Below are positions 16,670 through 24,500 of a stretch of DNA of 36,259 nucleotides, piece after piece. The stretch spans positions 1-36,259 of the forward strand of contig CAMLDT010000007.1 in NCBI GenBank assembly GCA_946479075.1. Reading direction: 5' to 3'. Below the pieces are notes generated by a model. It did no database searches and was not told the origin of the DNA. It worked only from the letters and a program-made list of their open reading frames with translations. This stretch comes from an uncultured Polaromonas sp. GTDB taxonomy: Bacteria > Pseudomonadota > Gammaproteobacteria > Burkholderiales > Burkholderiaceae. The position numbers were made by a program, and so were the translations under genes. Numbering within the stretch: the first letter of the stretch is position 1; each line of letters begins with the position of its first letter.

Positions 16670-17220
16670 AGCTTGAATCTGATGTGCAGGCAGCGTGGTG
16701 CAGGCGAGGTGAACGCGGTGAAGCTTGGCGCTGTACCAGGATCGGGGCACTCATCGGAGTTGGTCGCACTCAAGGCAGAAAAGGTGCTGGGTTCTTGCCA
16801 TATAACCCAAAGGTCTCCCTCAAGTGCCGAGCACGCACCGTTGCACGTCAAGCGCATGCCCGCCGTGTTTCCGGGCAGTTCCCTGCGTATCGCTTGATTT
16901 GTTGCATTTTTATCCAGTGTCGCAATGGTGTCAGCCGTGCACGACGGGTAAACACATGCAGTCACGGATGCGAGGGTTGCACCATAGGTCATGGTCTCTT
17001 TGTAGGCATCGAGGGCAAATCCTGCAGTGTTTGCTCGCATGCGCTCTACATGGCTCGCTGCGAGATTTGCTGCAGTTGCCCGATAGGCTGCAAGCTTCGG
17101 CATCTGTACTGCATAGGCCAGCATGTTGGCTAGCGAAAGCATGCCAAAGGAGAGTAGCAAAATGGAAACCAGCACCTCTATGAGCGATGCTCCGGTTTGT
17201 TTGATGAACGGCGCTTTCAT
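16666..17220 (-). CDS. pilV: Type IV pilus minor pilin PilV
   Basis: A 184-residue prepilin: short leader MKAPFIKQTG, then ASLIEVLVSILLLSFGMLSLANM with Glu5. The body carries five cysteines. The PilV signature AAYRATAANLAASHVERMRAN lies at about 44-64. The ATG at 17220 overlaps the fimT stop by 4 bp and the 3' end overlaps pilW by 4 bp, so fimT-pilV-pilW are tightly coupled. Confidence 0.92.
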   Translation of the reverse strand: MKAPFIKQTGASLIEVLVSILLLSFGMLSLANMLAYAVQMPKLAAYRATAANLAASHVERMRANTAGFALDAYKETMTYGATLASVTACVYPSCTADTIATLDKNATNQAIRRELPGNTAGMRLTCNGACSALEGDLWVIWQEPSTFSALSATNSDECPDPGTAPSFTAFTSPAPRCLHIRFKL

Positions 17221-17792
17221 CGGTCTGTAGAGCAGGAAGTGTTACCGTCACCGGCAATTCGGGCGCGTCCGCTAAGGTTTACACACACGACGCGTTGAAC
17301 TTCGTTTGCGTAGCTGCCCCCGCCAAACTGAAACTGTGTAGCTCCAGAGGACAAATTCAAAAGTCTTCCGGTCGCCGTAAACCGGATTTTCGTCGATGAA
17401 CTTGAACCACCCTCGACAATTGAGTCCATGGCTGTGATCGGTGCCTGGACGCGGAGAAGAGGCTCGGTTGATACTTTTGCCCCGTTGTTGTTTAGATCCT
17501 GGAAAATAATCCACCCACTGACCCACCCATTGCCGCCCGGACCCGATCCGCTCCCACAGGTTGGATTGGCCGCCTCGGGTGCGTCGCTCCGGCATATCAC
17601 CACCGCGCCGCCTAGGCGGATAGCTTCGCTACGGGCAAACCGCATGTCGGCCAGAAAAAGGTTGACGTTGCTGGATATAGTGTTTGACTGGAGCAATCTC
17701 GTAAACGAAGGCGCAGCCAATGTGGCAAGAATGGCGGTAATTCCCATTACCACCATCAATTCAATCAATGTGAAGCCGTGAACTTGGCGCAT
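17217..17792 (-). CDS. fimT: Type IV pilus minor pilin FimT/GspH family
   Basis: A 191-residue pseudopilin: leader MRQVHG, helix FTLIELMVVMGITAILATLA with Glu5, then the FimT/GspH globular domain with NLFLADMRFARSEAIRLGGAVVIC and a WISGW-like stretch (NGWVSGWIIFQD). The ATG at 17792 fits the short leader, with AAGGGA about 10 nt upstream; in-frame upstream codons reach toward nrdR but lack pilin character. It is the first gene of the minor pilin operon, 101 bp after nrdR. Confidence 0.9.
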   Translation of the reverse strand: MRQVHGFTLIELMVVMGITAILATLAAPSFTRLLQSNTISSNVNLFLADMRFARSEAIRLGGAVVICRSDAPEAANPTCGSGSGPGGNGWVSGWIIFQDLNNNGAKVSTEPLLRVQAPITAMDSIVEGGSSSSTKIRFTATGRLLNLSSGATQFQFGGGSYANEVQRVVCVNLSGRARIAGDGNTSCSTDR

Positions 17793-17893
17793 AACCCAGT
17801 TTCCCTTGAATTGGGCCAGGCAGGGTGACAGGTGAGACGGACGGTTATTAACGCTAGACCGACGGCACAGGCCACCGATACCCAACGAGTTGT

Positions 17894-18343
17894 CTATCGC
17901 CGCACCTCATCCACCAGCGTCTTGAACTCATCGATGTCCTCAAAGCTGCGGTAAACACTCGCAAAGCGGACATACGCCACCTTGTCGAGCTTTTTCAGCT
18001 CGCGCATGACAAGTTCGCCGAGACGTGTGGACGGAACTTCCCTCAGGCCGAGGTTCAGCAATTTTTCCTCGATCCGTTCAATGGCGGAGTCCACCTGTTC
18101 GGTGCTGACCGGGCGCTTGCGCAGCGCGAGGTTCATGGAGCCCAGCATCTTGCTGCGCTGGTACTCGATGCGGCGGCCGTCTTTTTTGACGATTGCCGGA
18201 AAGTTGACGTCGGGCCGTTCGTAGGTGGTGAAGCGTTTTTCGCACGCGCCGCACTGGCGGCGGCGGCGGATGAAGTCGGCGTCTTCCGAAACCCGGGTCT
18301 CGACGACCTGGGTTTCAAGATTGCCGCAAAACGGGCATTTCAT
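17894..18343 (-). CDS. nrdR: Transcriptional repressor NrdR
   Basis: Zinc- and nucleotide-dependent repressor of ribonucleotide reductase genes. The 149 residues are exactly family-typical. The N-terminal zinc ribbon has CPFC at 3-6 and CGAC at 31-34, with [18 protein letters not shown] around it. The ATP-cone domain follows ([36 protein letters not shown]). It lies directly behind glyA, a frequent pairing in proteobacteria. A family 1 repeat with a terminator-like end separates the two genes. Confidence 0.97.
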   Translation of the reverse strand: MKCPFCGNLETQVVETRVSEDADFIRRRRQCGACEKRFTTYERPDVNFPAIVKKDGRRIEYQRSKMLGSMNLALRKRPVSTEQVDSAIERIEEKLLNLGLREVPSTRLGELVMRELKKLDKVAYVRFASVYRSFEDIDEFKTLVDEVRR

Positions 18344-18367
18344 GCGGCGGGGCCCGAAATTTTTAAC

Positions 18368-18386
18368 AAAAAAGGACTCCAGCCCT
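18368..18386 (-). terminator. Intrinsic terminator-like hairpin after glyA, formed by the end of repeat R2
   Basis: Read on the minus strand, AGGGCTGGAGTCCT folds into a 5-bp stem (one G-T pair) with a 4-nt loop, followed at once by six T. It lies about 50 bp after the glyA stop. The stem is the terminal inverted repeat of family 1, so the repeat appears to supply the terminator. Confidence 0.55.
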
Positions 18387-18422
18387 GATGCAGAAAGCGC
18401 AGGCAGCTATCAAAAGCGTAGC
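18374..18422 (+). repeat. Family 1 interspersed repeat, copy R2 (intergenic)
   Basis: Forward copy: GGACTCCAGCCCTGATGCAG to GCAGCTATCAAAAGCGTAGC, in the 94-bp gap between glyA and nrdR. The 5' end differs by one base from the usual GGGCTCCAGCCC, which weakens the small palindrome to a G-T pair in RNA. Confidence 0.8.
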
Positions 18423-18437
18423 AGCCAGGCGCCATGC

Positions 18438-19682
18438 TCAGCGATAAACCGGGAAACGGCTGGTCAGCGCATTGACCTTGGCGCGCACCGCTTCGATGTT
18501 GGCCGCGTCGCGTGGCTTGTCGAGCACGTCGGCAACCAGGTTGGCGGTCAGCCGCGCTTCCTCGTCCTTGAAGCCGCGCGTGGTCATCGCCGGTGTGCCG
18601 ATGCGCACGCCGCTGGTGACCATCGGTTTTTCAGGATCGTTGGGGATGGCGTTTTTGTTGATCGTCATGTGGGCGCTGCCCAGCACGGCTTCCGCTTCCT
18701 TGCCGGTGATGCCCTTGGCGCGCAGGTCCACCAGCATCACGTGGCTTTCGGTGCGGCCGCTGACGATGCGCAGGCCGCGCTGGGTCAGTGTCTCTGCCAC
18801 GATTTGCGCGTTTTTGAGCACTTGCTGCTGATAGGTTTTGAACTCGGGGGCCAGCGCCTCCTTGAAGGCGACTGCCTTGGCGGCGATGACGTGCATCAGT
18901 GGGCCGCCCTGCAGGCCGGGGAAGATCGCGCTATTGATGGCTTTTTCGTGCTCGGCCTTCATCAGGATGATGCCGCCGCGCGGGCCGCGCAGGCTTTTGT
19001 GCGTGGTCGATGTCACCACGTCGGCGTGTGGCACCGGGTTGGGGTACACGCCCGCGGCCACCAGGCCGGCGTAGTGGGCGATGTCCACCATGAAGATGGC
19101 GCCGACGGCTTTGGCCACCTTGGCGAAACGCTCGAAGTCGATGCGCAGGCTGTAGGCCGAAGCGCCGGCGATGATGAGCTTGGGTTTGGACTCGTGGGCC
19201 TTGCGCTCCATCGCGTCGTAGTCGATTTCTTCCTTGTCGTTCAGGCCGTAGCTGACGACGTTGAACCACTTGCCGCTCATGTTCAGTGCCATGCCGTGGG
19301 TGAGGTGACCGCCTTCGGCCAGGCTCATGCCCATGATGGTGTCGCCGGGCTTGAGGAAGGCCAGGAACACGGCTTCATTGGCCGATGCGCCGCAATGCGG
19401 CTGCACGTTGGCGGCTTCGGCGCCGAAGATCTGCTTGATGCGGTCGATGGCCAGTTGTTCGGCCACGTCCACGTGTTCGCAGCCGCCGTAGTAGCGGCGG
19501 CCCGGATAGCCTTCGGCGTATTTGTTGGTGAGCTGCGAGCCCTGCGCCGCCATCACAGCGGGCGACGCGTAGTTCTCACTGGCGATCAGCTCAATGTGAT
19601 GTTCCTGGCGCGCGTTTTCAGCAACAATGGCCGCCCACAGTTCGGGGTCGGTTTGTTCAACGAGAATGTTTCGGTGGTACAC
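18438..19682 (-). CDS. glyA: Serine hydroxymethyltransferase
   Basis: PLP enzyme that interconverts serine and glycine, feeding one-carbon units to tetrahydrofolate. The 414 residues are typical. N-terminal [20 protein letters not shown] and [20 protein letters not shown] are SHMT signatures. The cofactor lysine is Lys229 in [16 protein letters not shown]. The start is GTG at 19682 ([16 protein letters not shown]), with the Shine-Dalgarno AAGGA 6 nt upstream. The 5' leader contains a ZTP riboswitch, and that Shine-Dalgarno is complementary to the aptamer 3' end. Purine/folate shortage signalled by ZTP should therefore increase GlyA synthesis. Confidence 0.98.
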   Translation of the reverse strand: MYHRNILVEQTDPELWAAIVAENARQEHHIELIASENYASPAVMAAQGSQLTNKYAEGYPGRRYYGGCEHVDVAEQLAIDRIKQIFGAEAANVQPHCGASANEAVFLAFLKPGDTIMGMSLAEGGHLTHGMALNMSGKWFNVVSYGLNDKEEIDYDAMERKAHESKPKLIIAGASAYSLRIDFERFAKVAKAVGAIFMVDIAHYAGLVAAGVYPNPVPHADVVTSTTHKSLRGPRGGIILMKAEHEKAINSAIFPGLQGGPLMHVIAAKAVAFKEALAPEFKTYQQQVLKNAQIVAETLTQRGLRIVSGRTESHVMLVDLRAKGITGKEAEAVLGSAHMTINKNAIPNDPEKPMVTSGVRIGTPAMTTRGFKDEEARLTANLVADVLDKPRDAANIEAVRAKVNALTSRFPVYR

Positions 19683-19742
19683 GGCAGTCCTTCAAGACGT
19701 GGTCCCTGTCCTGCCACGGGTGTGCATGAAACAAGGGCTGCC
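19683..19742 (-). promoter_or_regulatory. Putative translational expression platform of the glyA riboswitch
   Basis: The segment GGCAGCCCTT (19742-19733) at the 3' end of the aptamer is complementary, with one mismatch in ten, to AAGGACTGCC (19692-19683), which is the ribosome binding site directly before the GTG. The two pairings (aptamer pseudoknot or ribosome-site blockade) would be mutually exclusive. There is no T-run, so control by translation is more likely than by termination. Confidence 0.6.
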
Positions 19743-19860
19743 CAGGCGAACGGCTGAACGCCGCTGTCACCGATGACAGCCAGCGGTGCGCTTCCCAGTG
19801 GTATCCCACGTCGGCCTTGCCCTCCAGAAATCAGGGCCAGCCTATCGCCAGTCGCGCACC
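19735..19860 (-). ncRNA. ZTP (pfl) riboswitch aptamer upstream of glyA
   Basis: Read on the minus strand, the leader holds the conserved pfl-motif blocks in order. The 5' part is CGACTGGCGATAGG. Next come the GTGGGATACCAC hairpin and the core GGGAAGCGCACCG. A variable linker hairpin (CTGTC/GACAG) follows, and the 3' domain is GCCGTTCGCCTGGGCAG. Helix P1 is perfect over 7 bp: GGTGCGC (19860-19854) with GCGCACC (19791-19785). P3 can form from GGCG and CGCC around the TTCAGCCGTT loop. Known ZTP riboswitches sit before one-carbon and purine genes including glyA, which is the gene here. The assignment rests on recalled consensus blocks and not on a covariance search. Confidence 0.88.
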
Positions 19861-19865
19861 TTGCT

Positions 19866-19871
19866 AGTGTA
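19866..19871 (-). promoter_or_regulatory. Candidate -10 element for glyA
   Basis: TACACT on the minus strand lies 5 nt before the G-rich 5' edge of the aptamer, so transcription would start at about 19860, just at helix P1. I see no good -35 hexamer at 16-18 nt. Confidence 0.35.
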
Positions 19872-19926
19872 ACGGAGTCGCGGTTCAGGGGCCTGGCCGG
19901 ACTCCGGCAAACCCCTCGGACCCGGC

Positions 19927-20802
19927 TCAGGACAAGGACAGGCTGGCGACTTTTTCAGCGGCCTTGGGTCCAGGCTGTTCCTGGCTGTCGGCGCCCAGTG
20001 GCAGGGAAGCAGGAATCGCCAGCGGTGGCCGCACAGGGGTGTAGGCCGGGGCGCGGCCATTGGCGACCGCTTGCAGGCGGGCGTGTTCGGCCATCACCTT
20101 GGCGGCGTAACCGCCGTCGCTTTCGAGATTGGCCGCACCGACGTAGAACTTGAGCCCGGCCTCCAGCGAGCCGGCCCGGGCGATGCATTCCTGCAGCACC
20201 TTGACGCCGACGCGCAGATTGGTCACGGGGTCAAAAGCCGCCAGCTTGCCACCGAAGTTTTCGTACTTGTCGTGGTGGATCTTGGTCATGACCTGCATCA
20301 GGCCTTGCGCACCCACCGGGCTTTGGGCAAACGGGTTGAAGCCCGATTCAATGGCCATGATGGCCAGGATCAGGGTGGGATCGAGCTTGGCCTTGTGACC
20401 GATCTCGAACGCTTCAGACACCAGCACGCTCAGGGGCTCGGGCGCCACACCGTATTTGCGGCTGAGCCAAAAAGCCACGGCGGCCTGTTGCTTGGGCAGG
20501 TCTCTTGGATTGGCGGCCGTCGCCCGCTCGATGGCGTCGGGCTCCGTGAAGCCGATGGCCGCTTCCTGGCGCTCCTGCAGCCAGCTCATCAGCCGCGACT
20601 CGCCAGCCTGACGCAGGTCAGGGCGGGCGGTGAGGGTGATCACGGCAAACACGACGGCCAGGCCGACGAGGGCAAAGCTGTTGTGCGTGATTTCGAAAAA
20701 TCCCTGGGCGATGTCGTCGGCAATGTTGGCCAGACTACTTCCCACGTTTTTCTGTAGAGCCCGCAGCGTGGCTGCGGGGCTGGATTGTCCTAGCGCTGTC
20801 AT
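19927..20802 (-). CDS. Membrane-anchored lytic transglycosylase (SLT domain)
   Basis: Predicted peptidoglycan lytic transglycosylase, cutting the glycan between MurNAc and GlcNAc with formation of 1,6-anhydroMurNAc. Of its 291 residues, 41-58 form one membrane helix (NSFALVGLAVVFAVITLT). The catalytic domain at about 135-260 has the SLT motifs: Glu152 in AIMAIESGFNPFAQSP, GAQGLMQVM, and NLRVGVKVLQECI. The N-terminus is short and probably cytoplasmic, so the enzyme faces the periplasm. A good ribosome binding site (AAAGGAG, 4 nt before the ATG at 20802) supports the start. It stands alone, not coupled to glyA, with its own promoter candidate about 160 bp upstream. The proline-rich C-terminus carries no extra domain I recognise. 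Confidence 0.9.
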   Translation of the reverse strand: MTALGQSSPAATLRALQKNVGSSLANIADDIAQGFFEITHNSFALVGLAVVFAVITLTARPDLRQAGESRLMSWLQERQEAAIGFTEPDAIERATAANPRDLPKQQAAVAFWLSRKYGVAPEPLSVLVSEAFEIGHKAKLDPTLILAIMAIESGFNPFAQSPVGAQGLMQVMTKIHHDKYENFGGKLAAFDPVTNLRVGVKVLQECIARAGSLEAGLKFYVGAANLESDGGYAAKVMAEHARLQAVANGRAPAYTPVRPPLAIPASLPLGADSQEQPGPKAAEKVASLSLS

Positions 20803-20960
20803 AGCACTCCTTTCTACGCGCGGCGGCTTTTTGAGCCGTCACACCTTGATTGGGTCGCCATCAAACCAAGACCGTGGTCTTGGGGGTGTGGACCCCTTGT
20901 CTGACTTTGCCGGGTTCGGCAGCGGGTTCGGGTTGTCCCTTGGTTTTGTCGGGACGGCGA

Positions 20961-20990
20961 ATTCTATGGGGGCTCTAAATAACTTGTCAA
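20961..20990 (-). promoter_or_regulatory. Candidate sigma-70 promoter of the lytic transglycosylase
   Basis: The minus strand has a perfect -35 TTGACA (20990-20985), an 18-bp spacer and -10 TAGAAT (20966-20961, 5 of 6 matches). It lies in an AT-rich stretch in otherwise GC-rich DNA. The start would be near 20954, giving a ~150-nt leader that includes an 8-bp hairpin at 20866-20883 (CCAAGACC/GGTCTTGG). Confidence 0.6.
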
Positions 20991-21060
20991 TAATATAAAT
21001 TCTATTTGATATGCAGATATCAGGCTTAAACATCAACTTTCAAGACCCAGCCGGCGTTTT

Positions 21061-21082
21061 AAGCCGGCCAGGCGGCTTTTTT
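21061..21082 (+). terminator. Intrinsic terminator (plus strand) with no obvious gene before it
   Basis: AAGCCG and CGGCTT form a perfect 6-bp stem around GCCAGG, merging into a run of six T at 21077-21082. No plus-strand coding gene precedes it; the nearest upstream genes are on the other strand. Confidence 0.55.
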
Positions 21083-21303
21083 GATCCATCTCCCTAAGTT
21101 GCCTGATTTGAATTCGCAGCCACAAAAAAGCTGTATGTTTCGCCAGTAAAGTTCAGGTGCTTCAAGGCTTTGCGGCGTTTTTCGAGAAAAAGCTGCAGCA
21201 TTTGACCAAGCGCTGAAACGGTTCGCATCGGCGCTGCAACCGTCCGGTCTGTAGGACAACTTCCCGACTTTGGGCCTGGATGTAAAGCTGCCAAGAAAAC
21301 GGC

Positions 21304-21321
21304 AATCGCCGGCGATTTTTT
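21304..21321 (+). terminator. Weak terminator-like hairpin (plus strand)
   Basis: AATCG/CGATT stem of 5 bp with loop CCGG followed by TTTT. It is short and could be chance. Confidence 0.25.
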
Positions 21322-21419
21322 GATTGCAAATATTGGCTTGCGAGCCGGCGGCACGCGGTTTAACCTGCAGTGGCTTGAGTCCCTCAAGCATCAGCTGGGT
21401 AACCAACCCCGGCCAAACT

Positions 21420-21536
21420 GAAAGCAATCACTTGCTTTCATCGCACTGGAGACGAACTTCTCTTCTTTGCGAAGCCAGACGGCATGGACATCATGCCCGC
21501 CGTCAGCCCCGGTCAGCCTCGCTGCCCGGGGTTTTT
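21420..21536 (+). promoter_or_regulatory. Structured leader ending in an intrinsic terminator, 58 bp before the DUF748 gene
   Basis: Three hairpins occur in series on the plus strand. The first is GAAAGCAA/TTGCTTTC (21420-21439, loop TCAC). The second is GACGGC/GCCGTC (21478-21504). The third is a strong terminator at 21507-21536: CCCCGG/CCGGGG with an inner CAGC/GCTG stem and five T. The terminator stands directly upstream of the coding start at 21595, so it may be an attenuator or the end of a small RNA. I recognise no known riboswitch. Confidence 0.4.
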
Positions 21537-21594
21537 CATTGGGGCGCCAAAAAAGCATTGACCTTTCGGTGCAGCGCCTCAAGACTCGACGCCT

Positions 21595-24500
21595 ATGACT
21601 AGCAACGACATGCGCGAGCGCCAGGCCGCTTTCTGGCGAAGCCTTCCGGCCCGGGCCGTCCGGGTGATCACCTCTCCGCGCTGGCAGCGCCGCGCGGCCT
21701 GGGCGCTGGGGAGTCTGCTGCTGCTCTGGGCGCTGGCCTGGGCGGCGGTGCCCAGCCTGCTGAAGTGGCAGCTTGAAACCACGGGTTCCGCCAGGCTGGG
21801 CCGCCAGCTCACCGTGGGCAAAGTGGATTTTCGCCCCTGGTCGCTGGAACTCACCTTGCATGACCTGGCCATTGCAAAGGCCGGTGCCGCGTCGCCCGGC
21901 GCGGGCGGACTTGCCCCGCCATCTCCCCAGCTCAGCATCAAACGCCTCTATATAGATGCAGAGTTGCAGTCCCTGCTGCGGCTGGCGCCGGTGGTGGACG
22001 CCGTCCAGGTCGAGCAGCCGGTGCTGTCGCTCACCCACCTGGGCCAGGGGCGTTATGACATTGACGACATCCTGGCGCGGCTTCAGCCTGCGGCCGATGA
22101 ACCGGCCAGCAAGCCGCAGCGTTTTGCGCTTTACAACCTGCTGCTGAGCGGCGGCAGCGCGGACTTCAATGATCTGGCGGTCGGCAAGCTGCATGCGTTG
22201 CGGGACCTGAGCCTCTCGGTGCCCTTCCTGAGCAATTTGCGCTCCCAGCGGGATGTCCAGACCTCGCCGCACCTGACCTTCGTCCTCAATGGCAGCCGCT
22301 TTGACACCGCGGCCCAGGGCACGCCGTTTGCGCAGACCCGCAAAACCGATGCCACGTTCAAACTCAGCGCGCTGGACCTGCGCCCTTATCTCGGCTACCT
22401 GCCGGCCAGCCTGCCGCTGCGCCTGCAAAGCGGAGTGATCAATGCCGATGTGAAGGTGGCGTTTGAACAGGCCGCAGGCACCGTGGTCAGGATTTCCGGC
22501 AGCGTCACGGCCGACCAGGTGCGCCTGAGCAGCCACAGCCCTGCGTCCGGGGCCGCGCCGCCGGGCGCCGAACTGCTGGCTTTTGAACGCCTGCACGTGG
22601 TGATGGACGACGTTCGCCCCCTGGAAAAGGTGCTCAAACTTGCATCGGTGACGCTCACGTCGCCGGTGCTCAACGTGACGCGCGACCCGGCCGGGCGGCT
22701 GAACCTGCTGCCCGGCGCCGCTCCCATTGCTACCAAAAGCATAGCTGGCAGCGCCCGTCCAGAAAGGGCTACAGGCCAAAAAGATGCCCAAACGCCGGCT
22801 GCGGCAGTCCCCGCACCGGCGCCTGCAGCCAGCAGCGCCTCACCTGCGGCGTCCCTGACTGCGGCGCCTGTGAGTGCGCCCGCCACGCCATGGAAGCTGC
22901 AGCTGGCCAGCTTCGCGGTGCGCGGCGGCGCCGTGCACTGGCTCGACCAGAGCCTGGCGTCGCCCGCACAGATCCGCCTGAGCGGCCTGTTGCTGGACGC
23001 TTCGGCCATCGCGTTTCCATTTGCGGCGAACGCGCCGCTGCAGTTCAAGGGCGCCATCGGGCTGGATGCGGCCGCGGTGGCCGCTGCCGCCCCGCCGGCC
23101 GCCGCGCGCAAGAAGGCGGTGCAGGCAGGAATCGCTGCGCCGGCCCCTGCGGCCACGCCAGCGCTGCTCAATTTCAGCGGCACGGCGACCGACACCGCGG
23201 CCGACGTCAAGGCGACGCTGGCCGCCTGGCCGCTGGACATGGCGGCCAAATACATCGGCCAGTTCCTGTTGCCCGCGCTCAAGGGCCAGCTGGACGCGGA
23301 GCTCGGCATCCACTGGCAGGCTGCTGCTGGCGACAAGGCGCAGGTGCTGGTGCTCAATTCGCCCCAGCTGGCGCTGCGCGATATCCTGCTGGCCGAAGGC
23401 AAGACGTCGCTGGTGTCGGTGCGGCGCGTGGATGTGGGCGGCATGGCCATCGACGTGGGCGGCCGGTCCTTCCGGGCCGAAAAGATGACGCTGACCCAGC
23501 CCAAAGCCCGGGTGGACCGCGACAGCCAAAGCCGCTGGATGTACCAGCGCTGGATGGTCTCGCGCCCCCAGCCGGCGGCGCAGCCCGCACCCGCCGGCGC
23601 GCCCGACTGGGGGGTGGCGATCAACGCGCTGGCGCTGGACGGCGGCGCCATCTCGTTCTCGGACCATTCCGGCGCCAAGCCGGTGGCTTTTGAAATCACA
23701 GGCGCCACCGCACGCTTGCAGGGGCTGGTGCTCGACGACCGGCCTGCGGCGCGTGCGCAGGCCACCAGACCGATGCCGCTGAATGCCTCGCTGCGGCTGG
23801 CGACCGGGCGCTTTGAGCCCGGCAAGCTAGACTTCAAGGGCAGCCTGGGACTGACGCCCCTGCAGGCCCGCGGGCAACTCACGCTGCACCGGATGCCGGT
23901 GCAGGCCTTCGAGCCGTACTTTGGGGAACGGCTCAATATCGACCTGCTGCGCGCCGATGCGAGTTTTCGCGGCCGCGTGGCCTGGCGCCAGACGGCGGGC
24001 GGGCCGGAAGCGCAACTGGCCGGCGACATGGCGCTGGAAGAGGTTCGCTCCAACACCCTGGCACCCAGCGAGGGCCTGCTGGCCTGGAAGGCACTGAACC
24101 TGCGTGGCCTGAAGGTGGCGCTGGCGCCGGCCACGGCCACCCGCGTGGACGTGCGCGAAACCGTGCTCAGCGATTTTTTTGCCCGCGTGATCGTCACGCC
24201 CGAAGGCCGCATCAACCTGCAGGACCTGCTCAAGCCGGCACCGGTGGCGGCAGCATCTGCTACCAAATCAGGAGCTGCTGACGCCCGTCCGGCAAGGGCT
24301 GGAGGCCAAAATGATGCACAAAGCAGCCAACCGTCCGGCGCGGCAGGCGCCGCGCCACCCCCGCTGGTCAACATCGGCCCGATGACGCTGATCAACGGCC
24401 GGGTGCTGTTTTCCGACCGGTTTGTCAAACCCAGTTATTCGGCCAACCTCAGCGAGCTCAGTGGCAAGCTCGGCGCGTTTTCGTCGGCACCGGCGGCCGG

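Larger units (their letters stand above)
20803..21594. other. 792-bp intergenic region without a convincing gene
   Basis: No ORF here has both a plausible start and recognisable protein character; the longest (about 120 codons, minus strand) begins with TTG and has no ribosome binding site. The region holds the promoter at 20961-20990 and an AT-rich patch (20975-21040). It also contains three plus-strand hairpins followed by T-runs (21061-21082, 21304-21321, 21507-21536) and further hairpins at 21420-21439 and 21478-21504. Small plus-strand transcripts or a structured leader for the DUF748 gene are possible. Confidence 0.5.

Noticed and set aside
18225..19757. 510-codon plus-strand ORF opposite glyA and nrdR
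   Set aside because: Shadow of the minus-strand genes in GC-rich DNA; no family resemblance, while glyA and nrdR are certain.
21059..21427. Small minus-strand ORFs (about 97-122 codons) in the intergenic region
   Set aside because: TTG starts, no ribosome binding site, overlapping frames and no recognisable family.
22395..24428. 677-codon minus-strand ORF inside the DUF748 gene
   Set aside because: Composition (Ser/Arg/Ala/Pro-rich) is typical of an antisense shadow, and the plus-strand protein has clear AsmA/DUF748 features.
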